From contig ONQL01000018.1 in the NCBI GenBank assembly GCA_900319985.1, positions 22,336 through 86,335 on the forward strand: a DNA stretch of 64,000 nucleotides. The letters are read 5' to 3'. Both the position numbers and the translations under genes were made by a program. Source of the stretch: an uncultured Methanobrevibacter sp. Its GTDB lineage: Archaea > Methanobacteriota > Methanobacteria > Methanobacteriales > Methanobacteriaceae. Position 1 is the stretch's first letter, and every line of letters begins with the position of its first letter. The notes under the pieces are model-generated. The model did no database searches. It was given only the letters and a program-made list of their open reading frames with translations, and was not told the origin of the DNA. This document shows positions 28,722 through 37,650 of this stretch, one piece after another.

Positions 28722-30214
28722 TCTAAACCTCCATCAGCAATTTTTAGAGCATTGATTACCGCAGCGGCCTTATTCAAACATTCGTCAAATTCAGTATCGG
28801 GAACACTGTCTGCAACGATGCCTGCACCTGAACGAATAAATACCTTATTGTTACGTGCAAAAGCAATTCTTATTGAGATACAAGTGTCAATATTGCCGCT
28901 CAAATCGACATACCCGATTGCGCCGCCATAAATTCCACGTTTATTGTCTTCAAGTTCATTGATTATTTCACATGCCCTTATCTTAGGCGCACCGGACAAT
29001 GTTCCTGCAGGCAATATTGAATCTATTGCTACCAGAGAGTCCAAATCAGGTCTTAATCTTCCGGTTACAGTAGATCCGATATGCATAACATGGGAAAATC
29101 TTTCAATTGACAGGTACTTATCGACATTGACGGAACCTATTTCGGCAATTCTTCCAATATCATTACGTCCCAAATCCACAAGCATATTATGTTCAGCCAA
29201 TTCTTTTTCATCCGCCAATAACTCACGCTCAAGTTTCAAATCCTCTTCAACAGTTTTGCCTCGAGGTCTTGTTCCGGCAAGAGGGAAAGTGTACAATTTC
29301 CCATCATTTAACTTTACCAGAGTTTCGGGAGATGCCCCCGCTATTTCAATGTCATTGCTTGAAAAATAAAACATGTATGGAGACGGATTGGTAGTTCTCA
29401 AAACTCTATATGTATCAAATAAACTTCCGGAAATTTCGGCTTCGATTCTATTTGACAAAACCACCTGAAAGATATCTCCTTCCCTAATGTAATTTTTAGC
29501 TTTATCCACCATGTTACAATATTTTTCACGTGAAAATGCAGCTTTAAATTCGGATTTTAATTCTAAAGGTTCGATTTTGGCCTTTTTACCGTTTTTAATC
29601 AAATCAGCTATTTCTTTTAATTCTTCGCATGCTTTTTTGTAATTGTTCTCCAAATCATCGGTTTTGATATTTGAAATTATGATAATTTTTTGTTTGAAGT
29701 TATCGAAGGCTATGACCTTATCGAACAACATCAAATCAATATCCTTGAACTTGTCCTGATTTTCGGCATCCAGATTAAGTGAAGGTTCACAGTATTTGAT
29801 ATAATCATAAGCAAAATATCCTACAAAACCTCCGGTGAATGGAGGCAAATAATCGATTTTTGGAGATTTATTTTTTAAAACCAATTCCCTGATTACATCA
29901 CTGGGATTGTCGGTTTCTATTGTGATTACATCATCATTGAACTCCTTAAAGTCAGAGTCACCTTTAATCTGAACAACACCATTTTGACATGTGAATTCCA
30001 AAAGAGGATCATAACCTAAAAAACTGTATCTTCCCCATTTTTCTGAATCCTCTATACTTTCAAGCATATAACAATGATTGCTGATTGCTTTTAGAATTCT
30101 TAATACTTCAATGGGAGTTGCAATATCTGAAAACAATTCATAGGATATTGGAATACGTTTATACTCCTCATCTTTTGCTATTTCTTTTACTTCTTCAATA
30201 CTTGGGGAAAACAT
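28718..30214 (-). CDS. trpE: Anthranilate synthase component I
   Basis: A 498-residue chorismate-using enzyme that makes anthranilate. The N-terminal MLESIEDSEKWGRYSFLG matches the tryptophan feedback site (LLES motif), and the catalytic core has AGASPETLV, FPLAGTRPRG, LVDLGRNDIGRI and PAGTLSGAPK. It is the first gene of the operon trpEGDCFBA, whose genes overlap or abut throughout. Feedback inhibition by tryptophan is expected from the LES motif. Confidence 0.97.
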   Translation of the reverse strand: MFSPSIEEVKEIAKDEEYKRIPISYELFSDIATPIEVLRILKAISNHCYMLESIEDSEKWGRYSFLGYDPLLEFTCQNGVVQIKGDSDFKEFNDDVITIETDNPSDVIRELVLKNKSPKIDYLPPFTGGFVGYFAYDYIKYCEPSLNLDAENQDKFKDIDLMLFDKVIAFDNFKQKIIIISNIKTDDLENNYKKACEELKEIADLIKNGKKAKIEPLELKSEFKAAFSREKYCNMVDKAKNYIREGDIFQVVLSNRIEAEISGSLFDTYRVLRTTNPSPYMFYFSSNDIEIAGASPETLVKLNDGKLYTFPLAGTRPRGKTVEEDLKLERELLADEKELAEHNMLVDLGRNDIGRIAEIGSVNVDKYLSIERFSHVMHIGSTVTGRLRPDLDSLVAIDSILPAGTLSGAPKIRACEIINELEDNKRGIYGGAIGYVDLSGNIDTCISIRIAFARNNKVFIRSGAGIVADSVPDTEFDECLNKAAAVINALKIADGGLE

Positions 30215-30241
30215 TTTATCACTAATATAAAGTTAGAATAA

Positions 30242-30277
30242 TGTACTATTTAAAACCTTGTTGTAACTTTTTGTACA
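30242..30277 (-). promoter_or_regulatory. trp operon promoter with TRP-box-like sites
   Basis: TGTACA at 30272-30277 and a variant TGTACT at 30242-30247 flank the TATA-like TTTTAAAT (minus strand, 30248-30255) about 35 bases upstream of trpE. TGTACA is the core of the TRP box bound by the tryptophan-responsive repressor TrpY in Methanothermobacter. A TrpY gene is not in this window. Confidence 0.5.
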
Positions 30278-30299
30278 TTTGAAAATGTTGGAAAAAAAA

Positions 30300-30698
30300 T
30301 TATAATTTATCCTGTTCCCTGCTGAAGTCAATTACAATTTTTTTTATTTCCCTGCTTTCCAGATAAGGCAATTTTTCAGAAAGTTCCCTTTCCAAATCCA
30401 TATTCAGCTGCAATCTTTTTTGGGAATATTCCTCGCCTTCAAATTCACTGCGATACTGCTTATTCAAATTAGAATATTTGGTAATCAATGGCTGAAGAAC
30501 AGTTCCAATATCCTCATCAAGCCTGTCATTAATAATTTTTCTTTTTCTAATTTCAGTTACAAAACCAACAACAGTTATGAAAAATCCCAAAACAGTAACA
30601 GTCAGTGCAGGAACGAAAATCTTATCATTGCCATAAAATGCAACAGACAATGCAATTCCGATGAAAATCAGACCAACACCAATTTTTCTTAAATCCAT
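30300..30698 (-). CDS. Small membrane protein, two TM helices
   Basis: A 132-residue protein with two N-terminal TM helices (about residues 5-22 and 28-49) and a charged helical cytoplasmic tail of about 80 residues. No named family was recognised. It stands alone, between trpE and the CPBP protease, with 35 bases to the latter. Confidence 0.6.
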   Translation of the reverse strand: MDLRKIGVGLIFIGIALSVAFYGNDKIFVPALTVTVLGFFITVVGFVTEIRKRKIINDRLDEDIGTVLQPLITKYSNLNKQYRSEFEGEEYSQKRLQLNMDLERELSEKLPYLESREIKKIVIDFSREQDKL

Positions 30699-30733
30699 GT
30701 TAACACCTTTTATAAATTATTCTTATTCTTTAG

Positions 30734-31540
30734 TTATTTAAAATTATTCAAATTGGAAAAGATAAATTTCAAAAGTAAAATAAAAGAGATTATGGCAAGA
30801 ATGGACATCCCTGCAACAACCAAATCATTTTTAAATAAAATTTGAGAAGAATCAAGATGATACAAACTCTCACCAATTGCATTATTTAAAAAATGAGCAA
30901 AAATCGGAACTAAAATATTTTCACTTTTCAAATATAATATGGCCATGCAGATTGCAAAGACAAATGCCGAAATTATACTACCGAAGCTGTGAAGTGATGC
31001 AAACAGCAGGGACGAAATTAAAACTGCAAATATTGTTGGAACAATCAACCTTAACTTATTTAAGAAAACCCCTCTGAAAATCAATTCCTCAACAATTGGA
31101 GAGATTAAAACCACAGATAAAAGTCCCATTATCCCCAAAATTTCACTGTTCAGAGTCATTGAAGAGAAAAATAAACCTAAATAGTTGTTGTCAAGATTGA
31201 CAATCCGAACAAGATAGTTTGAAAGGTACAGCATCCCATAAGAAAAAAATACGTTTAAAAGCACGATTAAAAGAATGCTTTTAAATGAAAACTGGGAAAA
31301 AATTTCAAGAAGGTCCTGTTTAAACTCAAAAAAGGAATTTCTAAATTTAAATATGAAATAAACAATAATAACCAAATAAACATAATTAAAATTAAATGAA
31401 AGGTTTAAAAATTTCAAGCCACCCATTGATATGAATAAAAGAATAAACAACAGCAATAGCTCCACTAAAGAAATATCTTTAATTTTTTCATTAAGCAACG
31501 ACATATTATCAAAAAAAAATAAAAAATGGATTAAATCCAT
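30734..31540 (-). CDS. CPBP-family intramembrane metalloprotease
   Basis: A 268-residue polytopic protein with about eight TM helices. The three CPBP/Abi motifs are present in order: EELIFRGVF (residues about 150-158), LHSFGS and AHFLNNAIGE. Family members cleave prenylated or other membrane peptides in self-immunity and regulation. The start at 31540 gives an N terminus MDLIHFLFFFDN; the ATG at MSLLNEKIK is a good alternative. A HTH regulator gene lies upstream on the same strand. Confidence 0.88.
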   Translation of the reverse strand: MDLIHFLFFFDNMSLLNEKIKDISLVELLLLFILLFISMGGLKFLNLSFNFNYVYLVIIVYFIFKFRNSFFEFKQDLLEIFSQFSFKSILLIVLLNVFFSYGMLYLSNYLVRIVNLDNNYLGLFFSSMTLNSEILGIMGLLSVVLISPIVEELIFRGVFLNKLRLIVPTIFAVLISSLLFASLHSFGSIISAFVFAICMAILYLKSENILVPIFAHFLNNAIGESLYHLDSSQILFKNDLVVAGMSILAIISFILLLKFIFSNLNNFK

Positions 31541-31581
31541 TATATATAAATTTAAATATTTATAATGCTGATTATTAAATA

Positions 31582-31703
31582 CTTATTTAATATTAGTATA
31601 AAATTTATACGCATAGCTACTGTCTAGGACCTGTTTTGTCCCTATAAACACCAACATTCATCCCTCTAAAGTAATTACTGCTATTATTTTAATATTAAAT
31701 AAG
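31582..31703. repeat. 122-bp element with 14-bp terminal inverted repeats
   Basis: CTTATTTAATATTA at 31582-31595 is the exact reverse complement of TAATATTAAATAAG at 31690-31703. The 94 bases between hold a less AT-rich core with a small stem (AGGAC...GTCCCT at about 31627-31645). The size and ends would suit a MITE or a structured RNA; no clear target duplication flanks it. It lies between the CPBP protease and its HTH neighbour. Confidence 0.4.
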
Positions 31704-31730
31704 CATTTGAAAAATTATATTATTCAAATA

Positions 31731-31931
31731 TTAATCATCATCAAAGACAAAAACGTCTTCTATATGTTTTTTTCCCAACTTCTTAGTAATATTATAGGCT
31801 AATAATAAGGAAGGGTTATAGCGAGCATTTTCTAAAGCATTTACTGTCTGACGAGTAACTCCAACAGAATCAGCAAGTTCTTGCTGAGTAATTCCCAATT
31901 TTTGGCGAAACTGTCTTATTTTAGTTTCCAA
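31731..31931 (-). CDS. XRE-family transcriptional regulator
   Basis: A 66-residue single-domain Cro/C1-type helix-turn-helix protein ([30 protein letters not shown]). It is of the short type often coded beside membrane proteins or CPBP proteases. A direct repeat and palindrome directly upstream (31942-31998) suggest that it controls itself and perhaps the divergent purB. Confidence 0.9.
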   Translation of the reverse strand: METKIRQFRQKLGITQQELADSVGVTRQTVNALENARYNPSLLLAYNITKKLGKKHIEDVFVFDDD

Positions 31932-31941
31932 ATAATCACCT

Positions 31942-31998
31942 ATTTATATTGATATATAAATGGTAATATTATTTCTTTTATTAATTGATATATAAATG
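31942..31998. promoter_or_regulatory. Repeated operator-like sites between XRE gene and purB
   Basis: ATTGATATATAAATG occurs exactly twice, at 31948-31962 and 31984-31998, 36 bases apart. The first copy lies inside a palindrome ATTTATAT-TGAT-ATATAAAT (31942-31961). Repeated, palindromic words of this kind 11 bases from the start of a small HTH gene are likely its operators. Confidence 0.45.
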
Positions 31999-32070
31999 TG
32001 TTGTATCAAACCAAAATATAAAAGCATCAATGAACAAATTATATAACATAATTTTATGAGATGATAAAAA

Positions 32071-33420
32071 ATGGCTATACACCCTATAGAATTTAGATAT
32101 GGTACTCCCGAAATGAAAAGGATTTGGGAGGAAGAGAATAAATTACAAAGAATGTTGGATGTTGAATCTGCATTAGCACAGGCTGAAGGCAAACTAGGAA
32201 TCATCCCTCAGGAAGTTGCAGATGAAATTGCTGCTAAAGCAACCACTGAATTTGTTAAACTAGACAGAGTTAAAGCAATTGAAGCGGAAACAAATCACGA
32301 TATTGCTGCATTATCAAAAGGAATTACAGAAGTCTGTGAAAATGGTGCCGGAGAATATGTTCACTTCGGAGCTACATCCAATGACATTGTTGACAGTTCC
32401 AATTCATTACTTATTAGAGACTCAATCGAAGTTTTAAAAGAAAAACTAGAACGATTAACAAAAATAATGCTTAAATTGGCTGAAGAAAATAAGATGAAAG
32501 TCTGCATCGGACGTACACATGGTCAGCACGCTCTTCCAACCACTTATGGTATGAAATTTGGTATTTGGGCTGATGAACTTCACAGACAATATGTAAGACT
32601 TGAAAATGCTAAAGCAAACGTTTGTATTGGAATGATGGACGGTGCAGTCGGAACCACTGCTGCCTTAGGCAAGCAAGGTTGGGAAATACACAAAAATGTT
32701 GCTGAAATTTTAGGCCTTCCTGCAGCTACAATCACAAACCAAGTTGTTCAAAGAGACAATCACGTTGAATTTATCAGTGTTTTAGCAAACATTGCAAGTA
32801 CCTTGGACAAAATCGGATTGGAAATCAGAAGCTTGCAAAGAACTGAGCTTATGGAAGTCGGCGAATATTTCGATCCTGAAAAACAAGTTGGAAGCAGTAC
32901 AATGCCACATAAAATGAATCCAATTACTGCAGAAAGAATCTGTGGTGTTGCAAGAATTGTAAAATCATTCGTAAATGCTGCTTTAGACAACAACCCACTT
33001 TGGCATGAAAGAGACTTGACCAACTCTTCCTGTGAAAGAATAATGTTTCCGGAAAGCTGTATTTTAACCGATTACATCTTAAACCTAACAATCAAGTTAA
33101 TGAGCAATTTGGTTTTCTATGATGAAAATATCGAAAGAAACCTAAATTTAACAAATGGTTTAATCATGGCAGAAAGATTAATGGCTGAACTTACACGTGC
33201 AGGAATGGGAAAACAGACCGCATACGGAATTGTAAGAAAAAATGCCATTAAGGCAAACAAGGAAAAATTATTGCTCGGCGAACTTATCTTGGAAGATGAA
33301 GACGTTCAAAAATACCTGACTGAAGAGGATGTTGAAAAGATTATGGACCCTCACACTTACATCGGATCTGTACCGATAATTATTGACGAACTGCTTGAAA
33401 AATCCGAAAAATGGTTTTAG
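32071..33420 (+). CDS. purB: Adenylosuccinate lyase
   Basis: A 449-residue enzyme of the fumarase/aspartase superfamily that acts twice in purine synthesis. The signature SSTMPHKMNPITAE and the HFGATSNDIVDSSN and GRTHGQHALPTT segments carry the catalytic residues. It is preceded by a GATGATAAAA start region and followed immediately by the Yip1-like gene. Confidence 0.97.
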   Translation: MAIHPIEFRYGTPEMKRIWEEENKLQRMLDVESALAQAEGKLGIIPQEVADEIAAKATTEFVKLDRVKAIEAETNHDIAALSKGITEVCENGAGEYVHFGATSNDIVDSSNSLLIRDSIEVLKEKLERLTKIMLKLAEENKMKVCIGRTHGQHALPTTYGMKFGIWADELHRQYVRLENAKANVCIGMMDGAVGTTAALGKQGWEIHKNVAEILGLPAATITNQVVQRDNHVEFISVLANIASTLDKIGLEIRSLQRTELMEVGEYFDPEKQVGSSTMPHKMNPITAERICGVARIVKSFVNAALDNNPLWHERDLTNSSCERIMFPESCILTDYILNLTIKLMSNLVFYDENIERNLNLTNGLIMAERLMAELTRAGMGKQTAYGIVRKNAIKANKEKLLLGELILEDEDVQKYLTEEDVEKIMDPHTYIGSVPIIIDELLEKSEKWF

Positions 33421-33428
33421 GTGTGAAA

Positions 33429-34274
33429 ATGAGCGATACAAAAGAATTAAAATCAATTGACTTGAGTTCTTTTACAATTATCGGAACAGGAATAAATATA
33501 GTGATTTCCATACTGCTTTCAATAATCGTGATAATTGCTATTGGAGTAATCTCTCCGGTAAACCTCGGAGTTTCAATCTATATCGTACCCACTATCATTG
33601 TCGGGTCATTTATGTGCGGAATATATCAATTTTTCTCCAACGGATTATTCTATAATCTACTTTCAGCAAAATTAAGAAACATCAAGTTAACATTTAATGA
33701 CGACAAACTTGTTAAAATGTCCACAACCGAAACTGCAACCATTATTGGAGTAATCACTTTAATCCAAACAGTATTGCTCTATTTAGTTTCAGTGTTCATA
33801 TTGCCTTTAGTCATTAATGCTACCATTCAAACATTAGTATTTGGAGGCCAACAAGAAGTAGCTTATACTTTTTATCAACTGCTACTTATTTTAAGCCAAC
33901 CAATGACAATCATAATGTTGATTTTCGGTTCATTCATAATAACATTCATATTTGTCCTGCTTGGAACTTACATCTATAATTTTTTAGCATCCAAAGGCAA
34001 AGGAGTCATTTTGAAATTAACCAAAGAAAATGAGATGACCTCTATCGATTCAATTGACATGATGAGCCTTGCAATAGCAGTTGCGATAATCAGTGCAATA
34101 TTACATCTGATTTCTGGAATAATCATGTTAATTAGTGGTGGAAATATTACAAGTGTCATTGGTGGAGTAATTATTAATTTAATTGCAGGATTTGTCATTG
34201 CAGCAATTGTTGCAGTGGTTTACAACTTCCTAGCTCCAAAACTTGGAAAATTAAAAATAGAATTAATTGATTAA
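33429..34274 (+). CDS. Yip1-like membrane protein
   Basis: A 281-residue protein with an N-terminal soluble stretch and about five or six TM helices in the pattern of the Yip1 domain family, including a duplicated hydrophobic organisation. I chose the ATG at 33429 (MSDTKELKS), preceded by AGGTG; an upstream ATG at 33411 would overlap purB. Function in archaea is unknown; coupling to purB is probably transcriptional only. Confidence 0.65.
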   Translation: MSDTKELKSIDLSSFTIIGTGINIVISILLSIIVIIAIGVISPVNLGVSIYIVPTIIVGSFMCGIYQFFSNGLFYNLLSAKLRNIKLTFNDDKLVKMSTTETATIIGVITLIQTVLLYLVSVFILPLVINATIQTLVFGGQQEVAYTFYQLLLILSQPMTIIMLIFGSFIITFIFVLLGTYIYNFLASKGKGVILKLTKENEMTSIDSIDMMSLAIAVAIISAILHLISGIIMLISGGNITSVIGGVIINLIAGFVIAAIVAVVYNFLAPKLGKLKIELID

Positions 34275-34280
34275 AATCAA

Positions 34281-36773
34281 TTAATTTTTACTTTCTCTTT
34301 TTATTTCTGGTACATATCTCTTAAGCATTAATGAAAGAGATATGACAGTTACTGAACTTAACGCCATTGCTAAACCAGCCAAAGCAGGTTCAAATGTAAT
34401 ACCAAAAGCAGGATACAAAACACCTGCAGCAACAGGAATCAATATTGTGTTGTATGCAAATGCCCAGAAGATATTCTCTTTAATCCTGCGCATAACCTTT
34501 TTAGAAAATTGTATTGCAGCCACAACGTTTTCCAAATCACCCTCCATTACAACAATATCTCCACTTTCCATTGCGATATCTGTTCCATTTCCCATTGCAA
34601 CACCAATATCCGCCTGTGTTAATGCCGGAGCATCATTAATACCGTCACCAACAAACAAAACTTTTCTGGTGTGATTTGCTTGAGCCTGCTTTACGATATC
34701 AAGCTTGTTTTCGGGAAGAACTCCTGCCTTTACATTATCAATTCCAACTTCACGGGCGACATTAAGGGCAGTGGATTCGTTATCTCCTGTCAGCATGTAA
34801 GTCTCAACATCCATCTTATGCAACTCATCAATAGTTCTTTTGGAATTGGCTTTAATCTTATCAGATAAACTTAAAATTCCTTTTATGGATTTATCCTGAG
34901 CTAAAAATATTATGGTCTTGCTTAAGCTTTCGAGAGTGTGATACTTATCAATCAACTTTGAGGAAACATCAACATTTTCAGCCTCCATCAAGGCCAGATT
35001 GCCTGCAAGAACTTCACTTTCACCAATTTTAGCCTTTAGACCTTTACCAGTCACATTTTCAAACTCAGTTGTGGAGTCCAAATCAATACCGAGTTCCTTA
35101 GATTTATTCACTATTGCCTTTGCAATTGGATGTGAGGAATTTTGTTCCACACCAGCTGCCAATTTAATCAATTTCTCTTCAGAAATTCCATAAGCTATAA
35201 CATCATCAACTTCAGGCCTTCCTTCTGTAATTGTACCTGTTTTGTCAAAAGCGGCAACATCAATCTGGCCTGCATTTTCCAGAGTATCTCCATTTTTAAT
35301 CAGAATACCGTACTCTGCCGCTCTTCCAACACCGACAGTGACTGCAGTTGGAGTAGCGAGCCCCAATGCACATGGACAAGCAACCACCAATATTGAAATC
35401 AAACAAGTCAAAGAGAACAGTAATGACTCCCCTAAAACGAAATACCATATTACAAATACAATTATGGCAATTGAAAGAATTACCGGAATGAAATAGGATA
35501 CGATAGTATTTGCGAATTTTTGAACAGGAGGTCTTGAACTTTGAGCTTTCTCCACAAGACGAATGATATTGGACAAAACAGTTTCCTTTCCGATTTTTTG
35601 AGCCTTGATATACAATACCCCATCCTGATTAATGGTACCTGCAAAGACTTCTTCACCATCCTTTTTAACCTTAGGAATAGGCTCACCATTAATCATTGAT
35701 TCATCAACATATGATTCACCGCCGATGACATCACCATCAACAGGAATCTTTTCACCGGGTTTTACAAGCAGCAAGTCACCAATTACAATATCGGCTATTG
35801 AAACCTCTTTTTGAGAAGTGATTTCACCATTGTCGTCAATCTCGATTGCTGTTGCAACCGTTGGCTGAAGACCTATCAATTCACGGATTGAATCGGAAGT
35901 TCGCTTTTTAGCCCTTGCTTCCAGGTATCTTCCAATCATTAAAAACGAAGGAAGCATAACTGCAGAATCGTAAAACATGAAAGAATGGTCAAGAACTATA
36001 TGGAAAGTTCCAAGAATACTGGAAACATACGCCACCAAAATACCCATGGAATACATCACGTCCATATTAAGGTTCTTGTGCATCAGTCCATTGATACCTG
36101 CTTTTAAAATTGGTAATGAAACATATAAAAACGGAGCTATACTGACAATTAAGGAAAGCAATCCCATTGAAGATATATCGATGCCTGTTGCATCTTTAAT
36201 AGAATGAGTAACGCCCATTAACGGATCCCATCCACTAAACATCAATATCATTAAAATAGCTGAGAAAACAAGGCCCACAATAATTCTATTACGCTTTTCC
36301 TTTAAATCCTTTTGATAAATTTCCTCCTCATCAATTTCTGTTTGACCCTCAACTCCCAGAAGTTCAAAACCTAAGGATTCAATAACCTTTTCAATTTCGT
36401 TTATATCCACTTTTGATGAATCATATCTTATTCTTGCAGATTGGGAAGTCAAATCTGCCTTTACATCAAAAATTCCATCCAATCTGATTAAAAAATTCTC
36501 CACATTCATTGTACAGGATGCGCAGTGCATTCCCTGAATTCTTATAGTCATATCATCGCAATGGAGTTCAAAACCTAAGTTTTTAACCAGTCTTTCCATT
36601 TCCTCATAGGATATTTTTTTAGTATTTACAGTAATATGTAATTTATTAGCCGCCAAATCAGCATCTACCTCTTCAACGCCTTCAATTTTTTCAAAAGTTT
36701 TATTAACACTCAATACACATGAAGCACAGTGCATTCCTTCAATCGGCAAATCCATATGTTTATGTTTTACCAT
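34281..36773 (-). CDS. copA: Copper-translocating P1B-type ATPase
   Basis: An 830-residue heavy-metal pump with two N-terminal HMA domains (GMHCASC at about residues 13-19 and 81-87), eight TM helices, the transport motif VACPCALGLATP, the phosphorylation loop FDKTGTITEG, and GDGINDAPAL. The CPC motif and CxxC domains point to Cu(I) export. No copper regulator or chaperone adjoins it. The N-terminal His/Lys (MVKHKHMDLP) is an unremarkable start. Confidence 0.95.
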   Translation of the reverse strand: MVKHKHMDLPIEGMHCASCVLSVNKTFEKIEGVEEVDADLAANKLHITVNTKKISYEEMERLVKNLGFELHCDDMTIRIQGMHCASCTMNVENFLIRLDGIFDVKADLTSQSARIRYDSSKVDINEIEKVIESLGFELLGVEGQTEIDEEEIYQKDLKEKRNRIIVGLVFSAILMILMFSGWDPLMGVTHSIKDATGIDISSMGLLSLIVSIAPFLYVSLPILKAGINGLMHKNLNMDVMYSMGILVAYVSSILGTFHIVLDHSFMFYDSAVMLPSFLMIGRYLEARAKKRTSDSIRELIGLQPTVATAIEIDDNGEITSQKEVSIADIVIGDLLLVKPGEKIPVDGDVIGGESYVDESMINGEPIPKVKKDGEEVFAGTINQDGVLYIKAQKIGKETVLSNIIRLVEKAQSSRPPVQKFANTIVSYFIPVILSIAIIVFVIWYFVLGESLLFSLTCLISILVVACPCALGLATPTAVTVGVGRAAEYGILIKNGDTLENAGQIDVAAFDKTGTITEGRPEVDDVIAYGISEEKLIKLAAGVEQNSSHPIAKAIVNKSKELGIDLDSTTEFENVTGKGLKAKIGESEVLAGNLALMEAENVDVSSKLIDKYHTLESLSKTIIFLAQDKSIKGILSLSDKIKANSKRTIDELHKMDVETYMLTGDNESTALNVAREVGIDNVKAGVLPENKLDIVKQAQANHTRKVLFVGDGINDAPALTQADIGVAMGNGTDIAMESGDIVVMEGDLENVVAAIQFSKKVMRRIKENIFWAFAYNTILIPVAAGVLYPAFGITFEPALAGLAMALSSVTVISLSLMLKRYVPEIKRESKN

Positions 36774-36858
36774 ACTACCACAGCCTAATCCTCACTAATT
36801 AAAATTATATTTATTTTACATTTAATAAAAGTTTAGGTATGCTAAAAAAAATTAAAAG

Positions 36859-37650
36859 TTAATAATAACTAACTTTAATATCCTTATGAGGCACTGTTCT
36901 TCTAAATCTCTTTTTAGGATATCCGATAATGAAAGTCGAATACATGTGTTTATTCTTATCAATATCTGGGAAAAATTCCATCAATCTGTCGTGATCAATT
37001 TCATCTGCCTTCAGGATAAACAGTGAATAGAAACCACCCAAACCTAAGGAATAGGCAAGCAATTCCAAACGAGTATTTGCTATAACCGCACTTGTCTTAT
37101 CAGTTGAAAATGTTAAAATAAGTTGTTTTCCTTCCCAAAGCAACGGATGAAATTCTTTTGTGGAATTATCTTTAAGATAGTCTCCAAATTCTGTTATTCT
37201 AAAGAATTCATTTTCTTTAACTTTAATAATATCATAAACAAGCTCCATGAACTCATCCAATCTTTCATCCAATACGACAAATTCAACATCCTGCTCGTTT
37301 TGTGCTGATGGAGAATAATAAGCTCCTTCAAACAGTTTATCAAATGTATCTTTGTCAATTTTTTTATTTTTAAACCAGCGAATAGATCTTCTTTGCTTTA
37401 AAAATTGAAGCAAATCATCATATTCAACCGGCAACTTACGAGGATTATATTCAACAATCCTATCCTCTTTACCCCCATATGACTTTAGAGTAATTGCATT
37501 TTGCCTGCAAATTGCCATGCAATGTCCACATTCAAAGCAGTTACTACCTGTTTCGGTGGCGAAATCTTCAACAACAATATTGTCACGAATACAGACCTGT
37601 GCACACTGCTTGCAAGCTGTACACAGCTCTTCATCAATAACCAGTTTCAT
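36859..37650 (-). CDS. Ferredoxin-nitroreductase fusion protein
   Basis: A 263-residue protein. The first 55 residues hold two 4Fe-4S motifs (CTACKQCAQVC and CFECGHCMAIC); the rest is an FMN-dependent nitroreductase domain (QRRSIRWFKNKKID, YSPSAQNEQD, GLGGFYSL). Such proteins use ferredoxin-type electrons to reduce organic or flavin substrates; the substrate is unknown. It overlaps the amidohydrolase gene by 4 bases, so the two are co-translated. Confidence 0.9.
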   Translation of the reverse strand: MKLVIDEELCTACKQCAQVCIRDNIVVEDFATETGSNCFECGHCMAICRQNAITLKSYGGKEDRIVEYNPRKLPVEYDDLLQFLKQRRSIRWFKNKKIDKDTFDKLFEGAYYSPSAQNEQDVEFVVLDERLDEFMELVYDIIKVKENEFFRITEFGDYLKDNSTKEFHPLLWEGKQLILTFSTDKTSAVIANTRLELLAYSLGLGGFYSLFILKADEIDHDRLMEFFPDIDKNKHMYSTFIIGYPKKRFRRTVPHKDIKVSYY

